DNA of 32,366 nucleotides from Herpetosiphon giganteus (GTDB lineage Bacteria; Chloroflexota; Chloroflexia; Chloroflexales; Herpetosiphonaceae): NCBI RefSeq assembly GCF_016907925.1, contig NZ_JAFBCZ010000046.1, positions 1 to 32,366 of the forward strand, read 5' to 3'. Shown piece by piece: positions 17,601 to 24,636 of this stretch (position 1 is its first letter; each line of letters starts with the position of its first letter). The notes under the pieces were generated by a model. It saw only the letters and a program-made list of their open reading frames with translations, ran no database searches and was not told where the DNA came from. The position numbers and the translations under genes were made by a program.

Positions 17601-20600
17601 GCTGCATCGGGCCAGTTGGGAGCAGCAGAGGAATGGGCTGCGAACTGGAGCCATTCTGCTCAATCCGGTCATACGAGAGGAGTGCAGGCGGCAGCGCGGG
17701 TTGCGTTAGGTCATCCACCACGGGTGGGACGACCACGATACTATCACTACTGACTGAGATCACCCCTGCTGGCGACCGATACATCGCAAACACCCGCTGT
17801 TCACCAGGACCGGAAGGGAGTTTCCATGGGATAGAGATCGGACGGGTAACAGTCCATTCCGTACTCATATCCCCACCATCATCCAGATCAGGATACACGG
17901 TTCCGAGGGTGACGGTATAGGGAATCCACGTGGGGGTAAAGATCGGACTATGACCAAGCGCCACACTCCAGCCAGGCTCCAGAATGGGTGACCCAAGAAT
18001 AGGAGGGCTGAATAACACATGCACATCGCGGCTCGTCGTCGTGAGGGCCTCGGTATTGATAAAGATTGGATAACTATGCTCTTGATAACCGATCACTAAG
18101 GCACCGCGATAACTACCGAGCGATGGTCCTACATCACGAGCAAACCGATGCAAGATGCCATGACGGTGGCGCTTACTGCCCATCCATGCATTAACAGCTT
18201 GCTGGGGTCCATAATAAACGCTTCCCCCACCATACCCCAACTCGCCTGCATACGCATTTATGCCATTTTCATAGTTAAAGCGTAAGGCGCGATCATGAGG
18301 CCAACTGCCATCACTACCCTGATGCCCAAGGAATCCATGCTCTGTCATATCTTGGACTTGTGTATAGGCTGCTTTTCGTAATCGATCATCATACTTGAAC
18401 GGAGCAAGTCCCTGCTTCAGTCGTTCTTGATTGACGAGCCTTAACATTTCTCGATCATCGTCGGTAGCAAATCCATAGGCTTCGTCCACGTCATCTGGTT
18501 GGAGCGAGAAAAGTTCTTGGGTGGCGATTAATGCCACTTCATAGGTATCAATGCCAGAGAAATCATTGGTGAGGTGTACGACATAGCCATCACGATACCG
18601 CCCATCACGCAAGGCGATAGAACGGAGATCAAAGGTTTGGCTAATGGTGTTGGTTTCATAGCGCACCGTGGGCGAAATAAAACGCGTAGCGTTTGGGTAT
18701 TGTTCATCGAAAAATTCTACCGTATCGTAGATTTTCGGATGGCGAATGACCAGTTGATAACTTTGATGCGGCAACGTTTGAATCCGGAACCAATCGTTTC
18801 CATTAATCGTTGTGCGGGTATACCATTGATTCGCGGTCAACAATGGAGCGGTGGCTTGGGTACGAATCGGATCACTCAGTGGCGCTTGGATTTGCTCGAC
18901 AAGCACACTGTAGGGCCAGTCAGACGTCAACGTTTGAATATTGCCGAGCATGGAGACATGTAGGGTATACCAATTAGTCGTCGCTGCGCGAAACACATAC
19001 TCTTGAACGCCTCCCAGCGGTGCATCGACACTCATGGCGTAATCATTGCCAAGAATATCAATAAAGGGATAGGTTCCGATGCCTTGACCAAAAATCGTGA
19101 CCCGATACAGGGCCGTTGCTTCTCCTTGGAACCGGAGATAATCGTGATCAAGATTGCTGCTGAAATTGCCATGATACGGCCGATCGGCCTGAATCACGGT
19201 TGCATGGGCGGGATCGTTATTGGGTTCACTCGGGTCACCACAGACATACGAACACGGGGCAATGCCCAGTTGATAGCGCACAATGGGATCATTCAGGCCG
19301 GTCTTGACCCGAATATGGTAGGTTTGGCCAGCGGTTAATGGGGCGACAACCTGCTCACCACTGGCAAGCAAGGTTGATCCTGTATACAGTTCGATCTCGG
19401 TAATGGCGAAATCCGTCGCCTGATGCAGTTGCAGGTGATAGGTTATCGCCGTGGTTGGTGTGAACTGATACCAATCCTCGTCGAAATCGGGCGTGGTGGT
19501 GCAGAGCGTTGCAATGGCACTTAATCCAACCGTTACGGTCGTCGCAGTTGCTGCTGAACTATTGGCTTCATCGCCACACGGATCAACATCCACCATGCGT
19601 AAGCGATACTGCATCTGTGCGCCCGCTTGCGGGCTGGTTACGCGCACATAGACCTCGCCGCTGGCGCTGGGAGTCCAAACCGCCCACGTTAGCCCGCCAA
19701 GGCGATCACTTAAATACATGGGACCATCGATGGGCTGGTTATACTGATTGCGAAAACTGACTCCCATGCCACGCGCATCGGGATGATCGGATGTCAGCAG
19801 TAGGCGATATTCCGTGCCAACCTGAACGCTCAAGCGATACCAATCGTAACGGTCGCTGGCATGGGCACAGAAGGCTCCTGCAAGATCGGCTTGTGCGAGC
19901 AGTTGCGCCTCAGCAACACTATCATCCAATGGTTGCCCTGTATCCCGGCAGGCACTGCTGTTGATGGTGAGCGTATAGTACGGCATGTATGCGCGGGTTA
20001 GATCGGTTCGGCGTAACTGAATATAGAGTGGTTCATCCGCAACCGCGAGAAAGGTCAGGCGTGGAGTGCGGGATATCGCCGTGATCGTGGTATTGGGATG
20101 AACAAGCGTTTGGGCATCACCACGATACACCCGCACATCGGTTGTATAATCAGCACTCAGGTCGCTAAGCGCAAGGCTATACCATGTTCCTGCCGTCCCA
20201 TTCACGGTATACCAATCTTCATCGCCGCGACAAAACGATCGCCGCGTTGGCATGCCCAGCGTAAGTACTTCGGCTTGCGGGGCACTATTATTGGCGGTTT
20301 CGGTGGCAGTACAGCTGATATTTTGATCGGTATGTTCATGAGAAAGACTAACTTGGTAGTAGAATCCGGCTGGTTGCTGACGGGTTGGAAATGAGCTAAT
20401 CCGGAGAAAATAGGTTCCCTTGTCAGGCACAACCACGCTCACGGCTGAACGCCACGAGAAGGAAACACTATACAGATGCTCCGGTGATTCAGCATCATCG
20501 TTTTGCGCCAACAGGGTTCCTTGGGCATCGTACACTGCAAGCACGGTATCAACCCCAGGATAGAGGTTGCGGGTATTGATCATATAGGCCCCACCAGCGA

Positions 20601-22491
20601 CCCCCTGAAAAGCGAGCCAATCCACATCATCACGTGCGCAAAATGCCTGCGTGAGCGTGGTTCCCAAGTGCAATTCCGTTGCTTGGGCTTGGCTATTATT
20701 CGGTTCATGCGGGTCAACACACTGGGTCATTGATGCTCGTGGTACGACCGGCGTTGGTGAGGTACTGGCAATCGGGAACGGCTCCCACGCAATAGGGGTG
20801 ATCGCCGGCGGTACTGCGGTGCTGGTTGCACTTGGGGGAGCAGTCACCACGGGCGTTACCGTGCTGATCGGCGTGGCCGTGGCCGGCACGGTGGTGCTGA
20901 CCGCCCATAAGACAGCAGCATCAAACAAGGCCCAGCCCTCGGCGGTTGCCACCAGCGGGGTATCATCATTGAAAAAGAACCCGACCCGCCGCGCAGGGGC
21001 GGTGGCGCTCACCATAACAGATCCTTGGTCATAGCCAAAAATGACCGCTTTGGGCGTAGTACTGGAAGTTCCAGCAATCCGCACCGCATTGCTATTCGGG
21101 CTGCCATAGGGCATGGCGCGGCCAGCACTCATCACGCTGACACTGCCACTCAAGCCAGCCGCCATGGGATGGCTGGGATTTTGGATCGTCAGCGTTGTTT
21201 GGCTGGCGGTCGTGCCATAATCCGTGCCCAAGGTGGTACTGGTCATCCCCATTTCAACATCGTAGAGGCCATTTTCCCAGAGCATCACCGGCACAGCAAC
21301 ATCCCGAAAGGTGCTGCCAATCGTGCTCGAGTTGACCGTCGCGGAGATTAAGACCAAGCGTTTGCCGTTTGCGCTACTGCTGCTGGCGGCACTTTGGACC
21401 ACGGTGGTAACATCATATCCAAGGCTGGTCAATTGCTGCACAATGCGGGCATCTGCGGAACCGGTTGCTGGCGTGCTGCCTACAATCAGGACAACGGGGC
21501 CACCATGGCCGTGGGTTGGAACCGTCGTTGGAGTCGCCGCGGTGGTTGGGTGGGGCGTTGAACTGGGAGGGGGAAGCGTAGGGGTTGCGGACGGGGCAGA
21601 CGTTGGAATCGCCGTTGGGGTTGCCGACGAAACCGTGGTTGCGGTGCTGGTTGGCGGACCAGTCGTGGCCGTTGGGCTGGCGGTGGCTGTTGCAGGCATA
21701 CTCGTTGGCGTGGCCGTTGGAAGCGACGTGCCTGATCCGGCAGCCCAAGCGACTGCGGCATCGAAGATAGTCCAGCCATCGGTCGTTAAATCTAAGGCGG
21801 CGGTGGGATCGAGAAAGAAGCCAACCCGCCGGGCAGGCGCAACCCCCGTCACCATCGTGGCACCCGTGTCGTAGGCAAAATACATCGCGCGGGTTGTCCA
21901 GCCCGAAACCGTCGCAATCGACGCAACGGCACTACTGCCACGCCCAAAGGGCATTTTGTGCGCGGTTGCAAAGATCGTTACCGGCGAACTTAACCCTGCG
22001 GCTAAGGGATGCAGCAGATCGGTTAACACGAGTTGGGTCGTACTCGGACTACTATCATAGCCATAATCCGGGCCATTCCCCGTGCCCGTCATCCCCAAAT
22101 CATCATAGATGGCATGTTCGTTGACAATCATCGGGACGGCACTGGTCGCAAAGGTCGATCCAATTTTCCCCGAATCAACGGTGGCCGAAACATAAATTAA
22201 GGCCTTGCCATTGGCATCTGCGAGGGTTTCTTGATCATGGTTTTTGCGAACAACCGTATACTGTGTTGCTAAACGCGCAGCAATCGCATCATCCGCAGCG
22301 GAGGCGGCGGAGCCGGTCAAGAACAGCACGGTTCCTGCCGATTGCGTCACCGGTCGCGCTGCGTTGAGGAGTGCGTCCGATGCAGGAGGAGTGGTACGGG
22401 CCGCAGCAACGTCCGCGCGCGGCAGGAGATTGGTGAACAGCGAACACAACGTTAAGACAGCAGTAAACCGCCGCCAGACACGGGTTTTCAT
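11644..22491 (-). CDS. Giant secreted Rhs/YD-repeat polymorphic toxin-like protein with CAP and Hint domains
   Basis: A 3615-residue protein. ATG 22491 is chosen because GAGGAAG lies just upstream and the start gives a signal peptide (MKTRVWRRF, then a hydrophobic core). Approximate layout: residues 45-255 and 335-540, two related ThuA/GATase-like modules joined by Pro/Ser/Thr-rich linkers; 590-1330, several PPC-type beta domains (DPHEPNNS...); 1345-1475, a CAP/SCP domain (LVNQERLKQGLAPFKYD...); 1840-3030, YD repeats; about 3170, an Rhs core (RARHYMPATGRFLQQD...DPSGN); 3350-3490, a Hint domain (NSFVAGTLV...TDHHPFWVYG...ILVHN); 3490-3615, the variable tip. The tip ends DVLITAYPYMP, reminiscent of nuclease toxin tips, but its family is not certain. 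Probably exported and involved in contact killing or surface interaction. Confidence 0.9.
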   Translation of the reverse strand: MKTRVWRRFTAVLTLCSLFTNLLPRADVAAARTTPPASDALLNAARPVTQSAGTVLFLTGSAASAADDAIAARLATQYTVVRKNHDQETLADANGKALIYVSATVDSGKIGSTFATSAVPMIVNEHAIYDDLGMTGTGNGPDYGYDSSPSTTQLVLTDLLHPLAAGLSSPVTIFATAHKMPFGRGSSAVASIATVSGWTTRAMYFAYDTGATMVTGVAPARRVGFFLDPTAALDLTTDGWTIFDAAVAWAAGSGTSLPTATPTSMPATATASPTATTGPPTSTATTVSSATPTAIPTSAPSATPTLPPPSSTPHPTTAATPTTVPTHGHGGPVVLIVGSTPATGSADARIVQQLTSLGYDVTTVVQSAASSSSANGKRLVLISATVNSSTIGSTFRDVAVPVMLWENGLYDVEMGMTSTTLGTDYGTTASQTTLTIQNPSHPMAAGLSGSVSVMSAGRAMPYGSPNSNAVRIAGTSSTTPKAVIFGYDQGSVMVSATAPARRVGFFFNDDTPLVATAEGWALFDAAVLWAVSTTVPATATPISTVTPVVTAPPSATSTAVPPAITPIAWEPFPIASTSPTPVVPRASMTQCVDPHEPNNSQAQATELHLGTTLTQAFCARDDVDWLAFQGVAGGAYMINTRNLYPGVDTVLAVYDAQGTLLAQNDDAESPEHLYSVSFSWRSAVSVVVPDKGTYFLRISSFPTRQQPAGFYYQVSLSHEHTDQNISCTATETANNSAPQAEVLTLGMPTRRSFCRGDEDWYTVNGTAGTWYSLALSDLSADYTTDVRVYRGDAQTLVHPNTTITAISRTPRLTFLAVADEPLYIQLRRTDLTRAYMPYYTLTINSSACRDTGQPLDDSVAEAQLLAQADLAGAFCAHASDRYDWYRLSVQVGTEYRLLLTSDHPDARGMGVSFRNQYNQPIDGPMYLSDRLGGLTWAVWTPSASGEVYVRVTSPQAGAQMQYRLRMVDVDPCGDEANSSAATATTVTVGLSAIATLCTTTPDFDEDWYQFTPTTAITYHLQLHQATDFAITEIELYTGSTLLASGEQVVAPLTAGQTYHIRVKTGLNDPIVRYQLGIAPCSYVCGDPSEPNNDPAHATVIQADRPYHGNFSSNLDHDYLRFQGEATALYRVTIFGQGIGTYPFIDILGNDYAMSVDAPLGGVQEYVFRAATTNWYTLHVSMLGNIQTLTSDWPYSVLVEQIQAPLSDPIRTQATAPLLTANQWYTRTTINGNDWFRIQTLPHQSYQLVIRHPKIYDTVEFFDEQYPNATRFISPTVRYETNTISQTFDLRSIALRDGRYRDGYVVHLTNDFSGIDTYEVALIATQELFSLQPDDVDEAYGFATDDDREMLRLVNQERLKQGLAPFKYDDRLRKAAYTQVQDMTEHGFLGHQGSDGSWPHDRALRFNYENGINAYAGELGYGGGSVYYGPQQAVNAWMGSKRHRHGILHRFARDVGPSLGSYRGALVIGYQEHSYPIFINTEALTTTSRDVHVLFSPPILGSPILEPGWSVALGHSPIFTPTWIPYTVTLGTVYPDLDDGGDMSTEWTVTRPISIPWKLPSGPGEQRVFAMYRSPAGVISVSSDSIVVVPPVVDDLTQPALPPALLSYDRIEQNGSSSQPIPLLLPTGPMQPLDWSLHAQSALTDLARDHQGSLAGAGVAIPEYAVLRLPDLTPSDPADDSYALLWHGRLWRLVHDWTLGDTTYQLDRQSAQSSDLDGWDLRITRQTGASHGVDGGWHWVMTDMQGRTWQFGATPSSAWRMRDATGTAHHWRWNLDHVTDLLGNRQQWTYATETATHAGAPYERAGYPLRVTWGGNPQHGIAPTAEVVFSYESRTANGIGSDQRPTDLFYTSQRLAMLETRVAGQVARQYRFGYTSAVDGDRTRLLLATIAEHPLGNATARTTMAFTYTPPEVAGEGYHLRTISLNGATQTAYRYQRMETRNPAYMVQAELHTPTAAELDWFFPSTGARGANNTEPSCDTATLDQTVNKYLHYSYELTVSPDVDALPRVFSDETLTRERVKRDCYNRALFERYHLERPYQATNYKSGCNPGDAEEQRQRAMVATTEYCHKTVRNFQARMLPSGVERLEVPAAFEDVRAELRAGSYEFRQTGYIYNANGQPIYTDVFGVMADPTDDLYIQRSYADPQFPDLVTAEATYDHTNTLRAKTTYAYVPGTRLVAATGRWLLEEQRILTTTLTYDPQGRVRSTTDPLGETTTYGYNALGLTSSITNPLGVVATMTYNTLGQLIAQTDGTGATTYSVYDPTTGQLRKTIDALGATTIYTYTAAGLKQQEQNPLGGVTSYGYTALGQTAAVTNALGMVTSYTYDGSGRLVSTTTPAGTSTTIYDGATGQPIQHIDPLGVVAATTATDGAGKPITTTDATGATNTTAYDGYDRVVAETDAMGATTRYRYDLFGNRIAITTALSATTYQQFDSLQRLRVITDTLGAVTTYTYDDAGRSIAVTDARGATTRTQYDAAGRVIASTDALAHTTYTTRDAVGRAIRVTDPLGFATVTSYDQLGRVVATTNPLSHTTRYQYDAMGNTVAMTNPRGLVSRTSYNVLGQRIRAINPLGQVTTYQYDAMGRLATVTDTLGLVTQTQYDAVGRTVGTSTSMGFSTATAYDARGNPSLITDTLGITTTTAVDQLGRTTAVTTAGQFTTQTGYDTVGNVNREIDANGVVTGYRHDAAGRVIAVIEHAQPGHPRTTTTNVETLIGYDAVGNTVAITDANGHVRTTQYTLLNQPAQICDGLQRCTTITYTARGERATVTDPRGVVTTYTYDSAGRVVTITYSDGTPAVNYGYNPTNSVIAMVDGSGLTTYGYDALERMTTRSQNGRTITRTIAPNEHSVSTDYWGTGSVVATRDPMGRTTAMTAWNAPTTQYTYRGATSAVTAMNRSALGQQTTQTYRADGALLQIRYGPDTDLTYTRDSVGLPTMLAETLDGQALTTQVAYDARQRVIAVTQTSALAHVPASSQHYILDAVGNRLHDGISATTHTYDAADQVLGFTYDQAGNLLDDGQTRYSYDGANRLRQTQSTTMTVAYGYNGWGTLVTETITHGLAVTHTLFLWDETGDLPRLLGTQASNGVETQYAYGPEGVHAVRERQHTAPWLVTYTQLDAQGTIRALITPTGAEMQRTHFSIWGTIRSQTGLSNNRLGYTGELMGHDSTVYLRARHYMPATGRFLQQDSFTGIPTSPQSLHKYTYAHNSPAWHTDPSGNIIPFLLGAWAVIETGISIYDAYTTVDTLLDPCVSGWEKVATGALWIAGIFLPGGGYSSGGKAVVNQLDHVDEVADALYHVDEFVDASDELAAAGKALDNTADTIDDAADVAHSVEQVDDADALLQVADDLPCVPGNSFVAGTLVESSHGLVPIETLVVGDTVWAIDPQTQQSGYYSITWTTAHTATLVIELTVQPLTDTLGLAQEQIQATDHHPFWVYGRGWIDAGKLRVGDRLLGDAGYTIIVVDVGVELQPVMVYNFTVDTLHTYTIGQAGILVHNVGCNHFRTKSGLLLDESAKHGNFLRHTWDHLDEWERIVDPATKKVTKVKKTHTVFDVENSAYLYDLLDEGFRILKEQGITAIPGDPGAFLVPMGRAIGTNGETYMKMIFKQGTDVLITAYPYMP
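12000..12450 (-). other. Hint (pretoxin-Hint) domain region of the Rhs protein
   Basis: The autoprocessing-type Hint fold precedes the last ~125 residues of the protein. Conserved elements are NSFVAGTLV, GDTVWAIDP, TDHHPFWV and the terminal LVHN. The residue before NSF, commonly Cys in this family, appears to be Gly, with a Cys three residues further upstream. Release of the tip by self-cleavage is therefore possible but uncertain. Confidence 0.7.
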
Positions 22492-22869
22492 AGGGACTTC
22501 CTCTTCTACTCTGAGAACGATCACTCTACTTATCTCTCAGAGGCTAGGCCCGATTATCGTTGATTATTCTGCTGGTTGTCAAGTCGTCGCATGCTGGCCA
22601 GCATCCTGGAGTCATACGCCGTCGATCTGAACCGCTCCCATCCAAGCAATGCAGTTACCCCATGAGCGTCCATGGAATGAGAACAACCCGCGTATTGGGT
22701 GTATGGTACGAAAGAACAGGGGACGAATGCCAGCGAATCATAACAGTCGTTGACCCAACGTCGCGCGCCGATAACGAGGCGTAGCGGGCCGTGCGCATTC
22801 ATTCGCTGTTCAGAATACGCAAATAGGTTCATGAGGGGTCGTTTTTCGCCACATGGATATGATACCTAT
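22492..22869. other. Intergenic region with the Rhs promoter; no gene seen
   Basis: This 378-bp stretch separates the Rhs gene from the PIN toxin gene. Apart from the promoter at 22553-22582, I see only short frames without ribosome sites or recognisable sequence. Confidence 0.5.
22553..22582 (-). promoter_or_regulatory. Promoter of the Rhs gene
   Basis: On the minus strand a consensus -35 box TTGACA (22577-22582) and a -10 box GATAAT (22553-22558) are spaced by 18 nt. Transcription would begin near 22546, giving a leader of about 55 nt. The leader contains short arms CTCTGAGA/TCTCAGAG that can pair. Confidence 0.65.
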
Positions 22870-23325
22870 TTAGGGTGCATGATTCGCCAAGTCAGCAACC
22901 ACCAGCACCGCAATCTCCGTAATGCGCTGCAACGCAAAATCGTTGGTTAAAAAGGCATCACAGCCCGCATCGATCGCGGTTGCTACCTGCAATGCGTCGG
23001 GAGTCCGCAATCGATACTGCGCGCGCAGGGTGGCCGCCAACTCGGCAATGGGAGCCGTAATTGGCACTGTTGTCAGCGCCGCCGTCTGATAAAACAGCGT
23101 GCGATACTGCTGAACAAGGGCGCTTTGCTGGTGTTGAAGCGGCTTCATCAGGGTTTCGGTAAGCGTTAAGACCGAGGTAATCCCATGGATTCGATCGGGG
23201 GCAATCTGCTCCATAATGACGCGCAGCGTCGGCAGGTACTCGGGATGCCCTTCCGTATAGTAAATCAGGGGAGCCGTATCGAAATACAAGCGCCGAATCG
23301 ATGTAAGGGTTGCCAATACACTCAT
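22870..23325 (-). CDS. PIN-domain ribonuclease toxin (VapC-like)
   Basis: A 151-residue protein with the PIN acidic quartet: FDTAPLIYY (Asp16), an Glu in TLTETL, RTPDALQVATA and FLTNDFAL. PIN toxins are Mg-dependent ribonucleases that cut tRNA, rRNA or mRNA when free of antitoxin. The start overlaps the antitoxin gene by 4 bp (ATGA), a typical toxin-antitoxin coupling. It belongs to the VapC-like PIN superfamily; the subgroup cannot be fixed from sequence alone. Confidence 0.88.
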   Translation of the reverse strand: MSVLATLTSIRRLYFDTAPLIYYTEGHPEYLPTLRVIMEQIAPDRIHGITSVLTLTETLMKPLQHQQSALVQQYRTLFYQTAALTTVPITAPIAELAATLRAQYRLRTPDALQVATAIDAGCDAFLTNDFALQRITEIAVLVVADLANHAP

Positions 23326-23537
23326 AGAGGTCGCTCCCAGGCATCCCGTAATCCATCCACATACGTTTGCGCATCCTCACCCGTGGCAAGGGCAGCGGCA
23401 AAGCCGGCCATATCTGCCAGCCGGAGCAGCGGTTGTTGTGGAGGCACATCGAACGAATCGACTAAGAATTTCATGAGTTCTTTGCGTTCTTGGACGCTTA
23501 AGGTTTGGACTTGTTCAAGAATTGCAACAAGGCTCAT
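23322..23537 (-). CDS. Antitoxin of the PIN toxin pair
   Basis: A 71-residue acidic protein (MSLVAILEQVQTLSVQERKELMKFL...), helical at the N-terminus. The C-terminal half is rich in Asp/Glu and would wrap and inhibit the toxin. ATG 23537 is preferred because it has GGAGG at a normal distance; a GTG directly before it is the alternative. The 4-bp overlap with the PIN gene supports the pairing. It does not match AbrB or Phd/YefM folds clearly; similar short proteins accompany PIN toxins in cyanobacteria and Chloroflexota. Confidence 0.8.
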   Translation of the reverse strand: MSLVAILEQVQTLSVQERKELMKFLVDSFDVPPQQPLLRLADMAGFAAALATGEDAQTYVDGLRDAWERPL

Positions 23538-23549
23538 CACATCCTCCGG

Positions 23550-24131
23550 TTATTCAGGAATTGGTTCGGTTGCCCGATGCTGGCGCAAATACTGATAGAG
23601 GGTTTCGCGGCTAATGCCGACTTCACGGGCTAAGACCGTTTTGGATTCCCCAGCGGCAGCACGCGTGACAACCTGGGCAATCACTGCAGGGGTGAGGGCT
23701 TTCTTGCGACCTTTGTAAACCCCACGCTGCTTGGCCATGGCGATGCCTTCGCGCTGGCGTTCACGGATCAAGGCCCGCTCAAATTCGGCGACCGCGCCAA
23801 GCATCGAGAGAATCAGCGTCGCCATGGGGGAATCATTGCCCGTAAAGGTCAAGTGCTCCGTCACAAAGTGAAGTGCCACCCCGCGTTGCGTCAGCGTCTG
23901 CACGACCTGGCGCAGATCATCAAGGTTCCGAGCCAGGCGATCCATACTATGGACGACGACGGTATCACCGGATCGCACAAAGGCGAACAACGCCACTAAC
24001 TGCGGGCGATTGCGATCCTTCCCAGACGCATGCTCGGTAAAGACCCGATCAAGGGTCTGGCCGTCGAGCTGCCGATCGGGATGCTGATCGCTGGTGCTGA
24101 TCCGAATATAGCCAACCCGTTGTCCTGCCAT
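23550..24131 (-). CDS. Serine resolvase/invertase-family recombinase, intact
   Basis: A 193-residue small serine recombinase. VGYIRISTSDQ carries the catalytic Ser12, followed by VVVHSMDRLARNLDDL (conserved Arg residues), then AEFERALIRERQREG, and ends in a helix-turn-helix with REVGISRETLYQYLRQH. ATG 24131 has AAGGAG upstream; the longer upstream extension is not typical for the family. It ends only 12 bp before the antitoxin start in the same direction, so the three genes may share transcription. Upstream repeats at 24158-24256 are a candidate res site. It is clearly a different lineage from the broken resolvase at 361-935. No transposase accompanies it. Confidence 0.9.
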   Translation of the reverse strand: MAGQRVGYIRISTSDQHPDRQLDGQTLDRVFTEHASGKDRNRPQLVALFAFVRSGDTVVVHSMDRLARNLDDLRQVVQTLTQRGVALHFVTEHLTFTGNDSPMATLILSMLGAVAEFERALIRERQREGIAMAKQRGVYKGRKKALTPAVIAQVVTRAAAGESKTVLAREVGISRETLYQYLRQHRATEPIPE

Positions 24132-24157
24132 CCGCTGCTCCTTGAGTAGCAATCTGT

Positions 24158-24256
24158 CAGGATAGAGTCTAAGACCATTACGAAGAATTGTCAATAAATG
24201 ACAAAAATAACCCTATTCTGACGCTGGATTGGCAGGAATCTGACATCAGGATAGGG
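24158..24256. promoter_or_regulatory. Candidate res site of the intact resolvase
   Basis: Three related 11-bp motifs occur upstream of the resolvase: TCAGGATAGAG (24158-24168), CCCTATTCTGA (24211-24221, inverted) and TCAGGATAGGG (24246-24256). A palindrome TTGTCA-ATAAA-TGACAA (24188-24204) lies between them. Resolvase res sites usually hold several inverted subsites beside the gene, which fits this arrangement. Confidence 0.45.
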
Positions 24257-24424
24257 TATACCATCCAGTCCACGATTAAAGAGTGGATAGGTAATGAGGT
24301 GTCCAATGAAGCCTACACAAAGGCTACTAAAAAACCAAAACAAGGTTCCAAACCGCCGCTCCGTTATCATGGCTTGGAGTAAAAACAGGACGCTATAGAA
24401 GATGATGGAATCGATCATCACCAT
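24191..24424 (-). CDS. Possible small membrane protein
   Basis: A 77-codon minus-strand frame with two hydrophobic stretches (SIIFYSVLFLLQ and LFWFFSSLCVGFIGHLI). It overlaps the candidate res site at its 3' end and has no clear ribosome site, so it may not be expressed. No family is recognised. Confidence 0.25.
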   Translation of the reverse strand: MVMIDSIIFYSVLFLLQAMITERRFGTLFWFFSSLCVGFIGHLITYPLFNRGLDGIPYPDVRFLPIQRQNRVIFVIY

Positions 24425-24502
24425 TCTTGGCCCATAGCTACTTGATATAACGAAAAACGCGATTGGGAATCAAAAATGGTTACGAAAAGACCCGCAGAGG
24501 GC

Positions 24503-24597
24503 TTCAAAGCCGACGCTCTACAAATATCTCGCCGATGCGTCCACAGCAGGAACTGCCAACGCCTGAGGTGCATGACCCCGACTTTTTTGTGGTCTCC
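24503..24597 (+). mobile_element. Remnant of the left-hand transposon end (resolvase 3' end plus terminal repeat)
   Basis: The reverse complement aligns with 330 to about 425. It keeps the last codons of the resolvase (SKPTLYKYLADAS...ANA, stop) and the terminal repeat (24573-24597) with scattered substitutions. The similarity stops abruptly inside the resolvase gene. The degree of divergence suggests a related older element rather than a copy of the present one. Confidence 0.75.
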
Positions 24598-24636
24598 ATG
24601 ATGCTGATACACCAGAGAACGATCAAACAACGATTG

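Noticed and set aside
22554-22832. 92-codon minus-strand frame upstream of the Rhs gene
   Set aside because: It overlaps the Rhs promoter, and lacks a ribosome site and any recognisable pattern.
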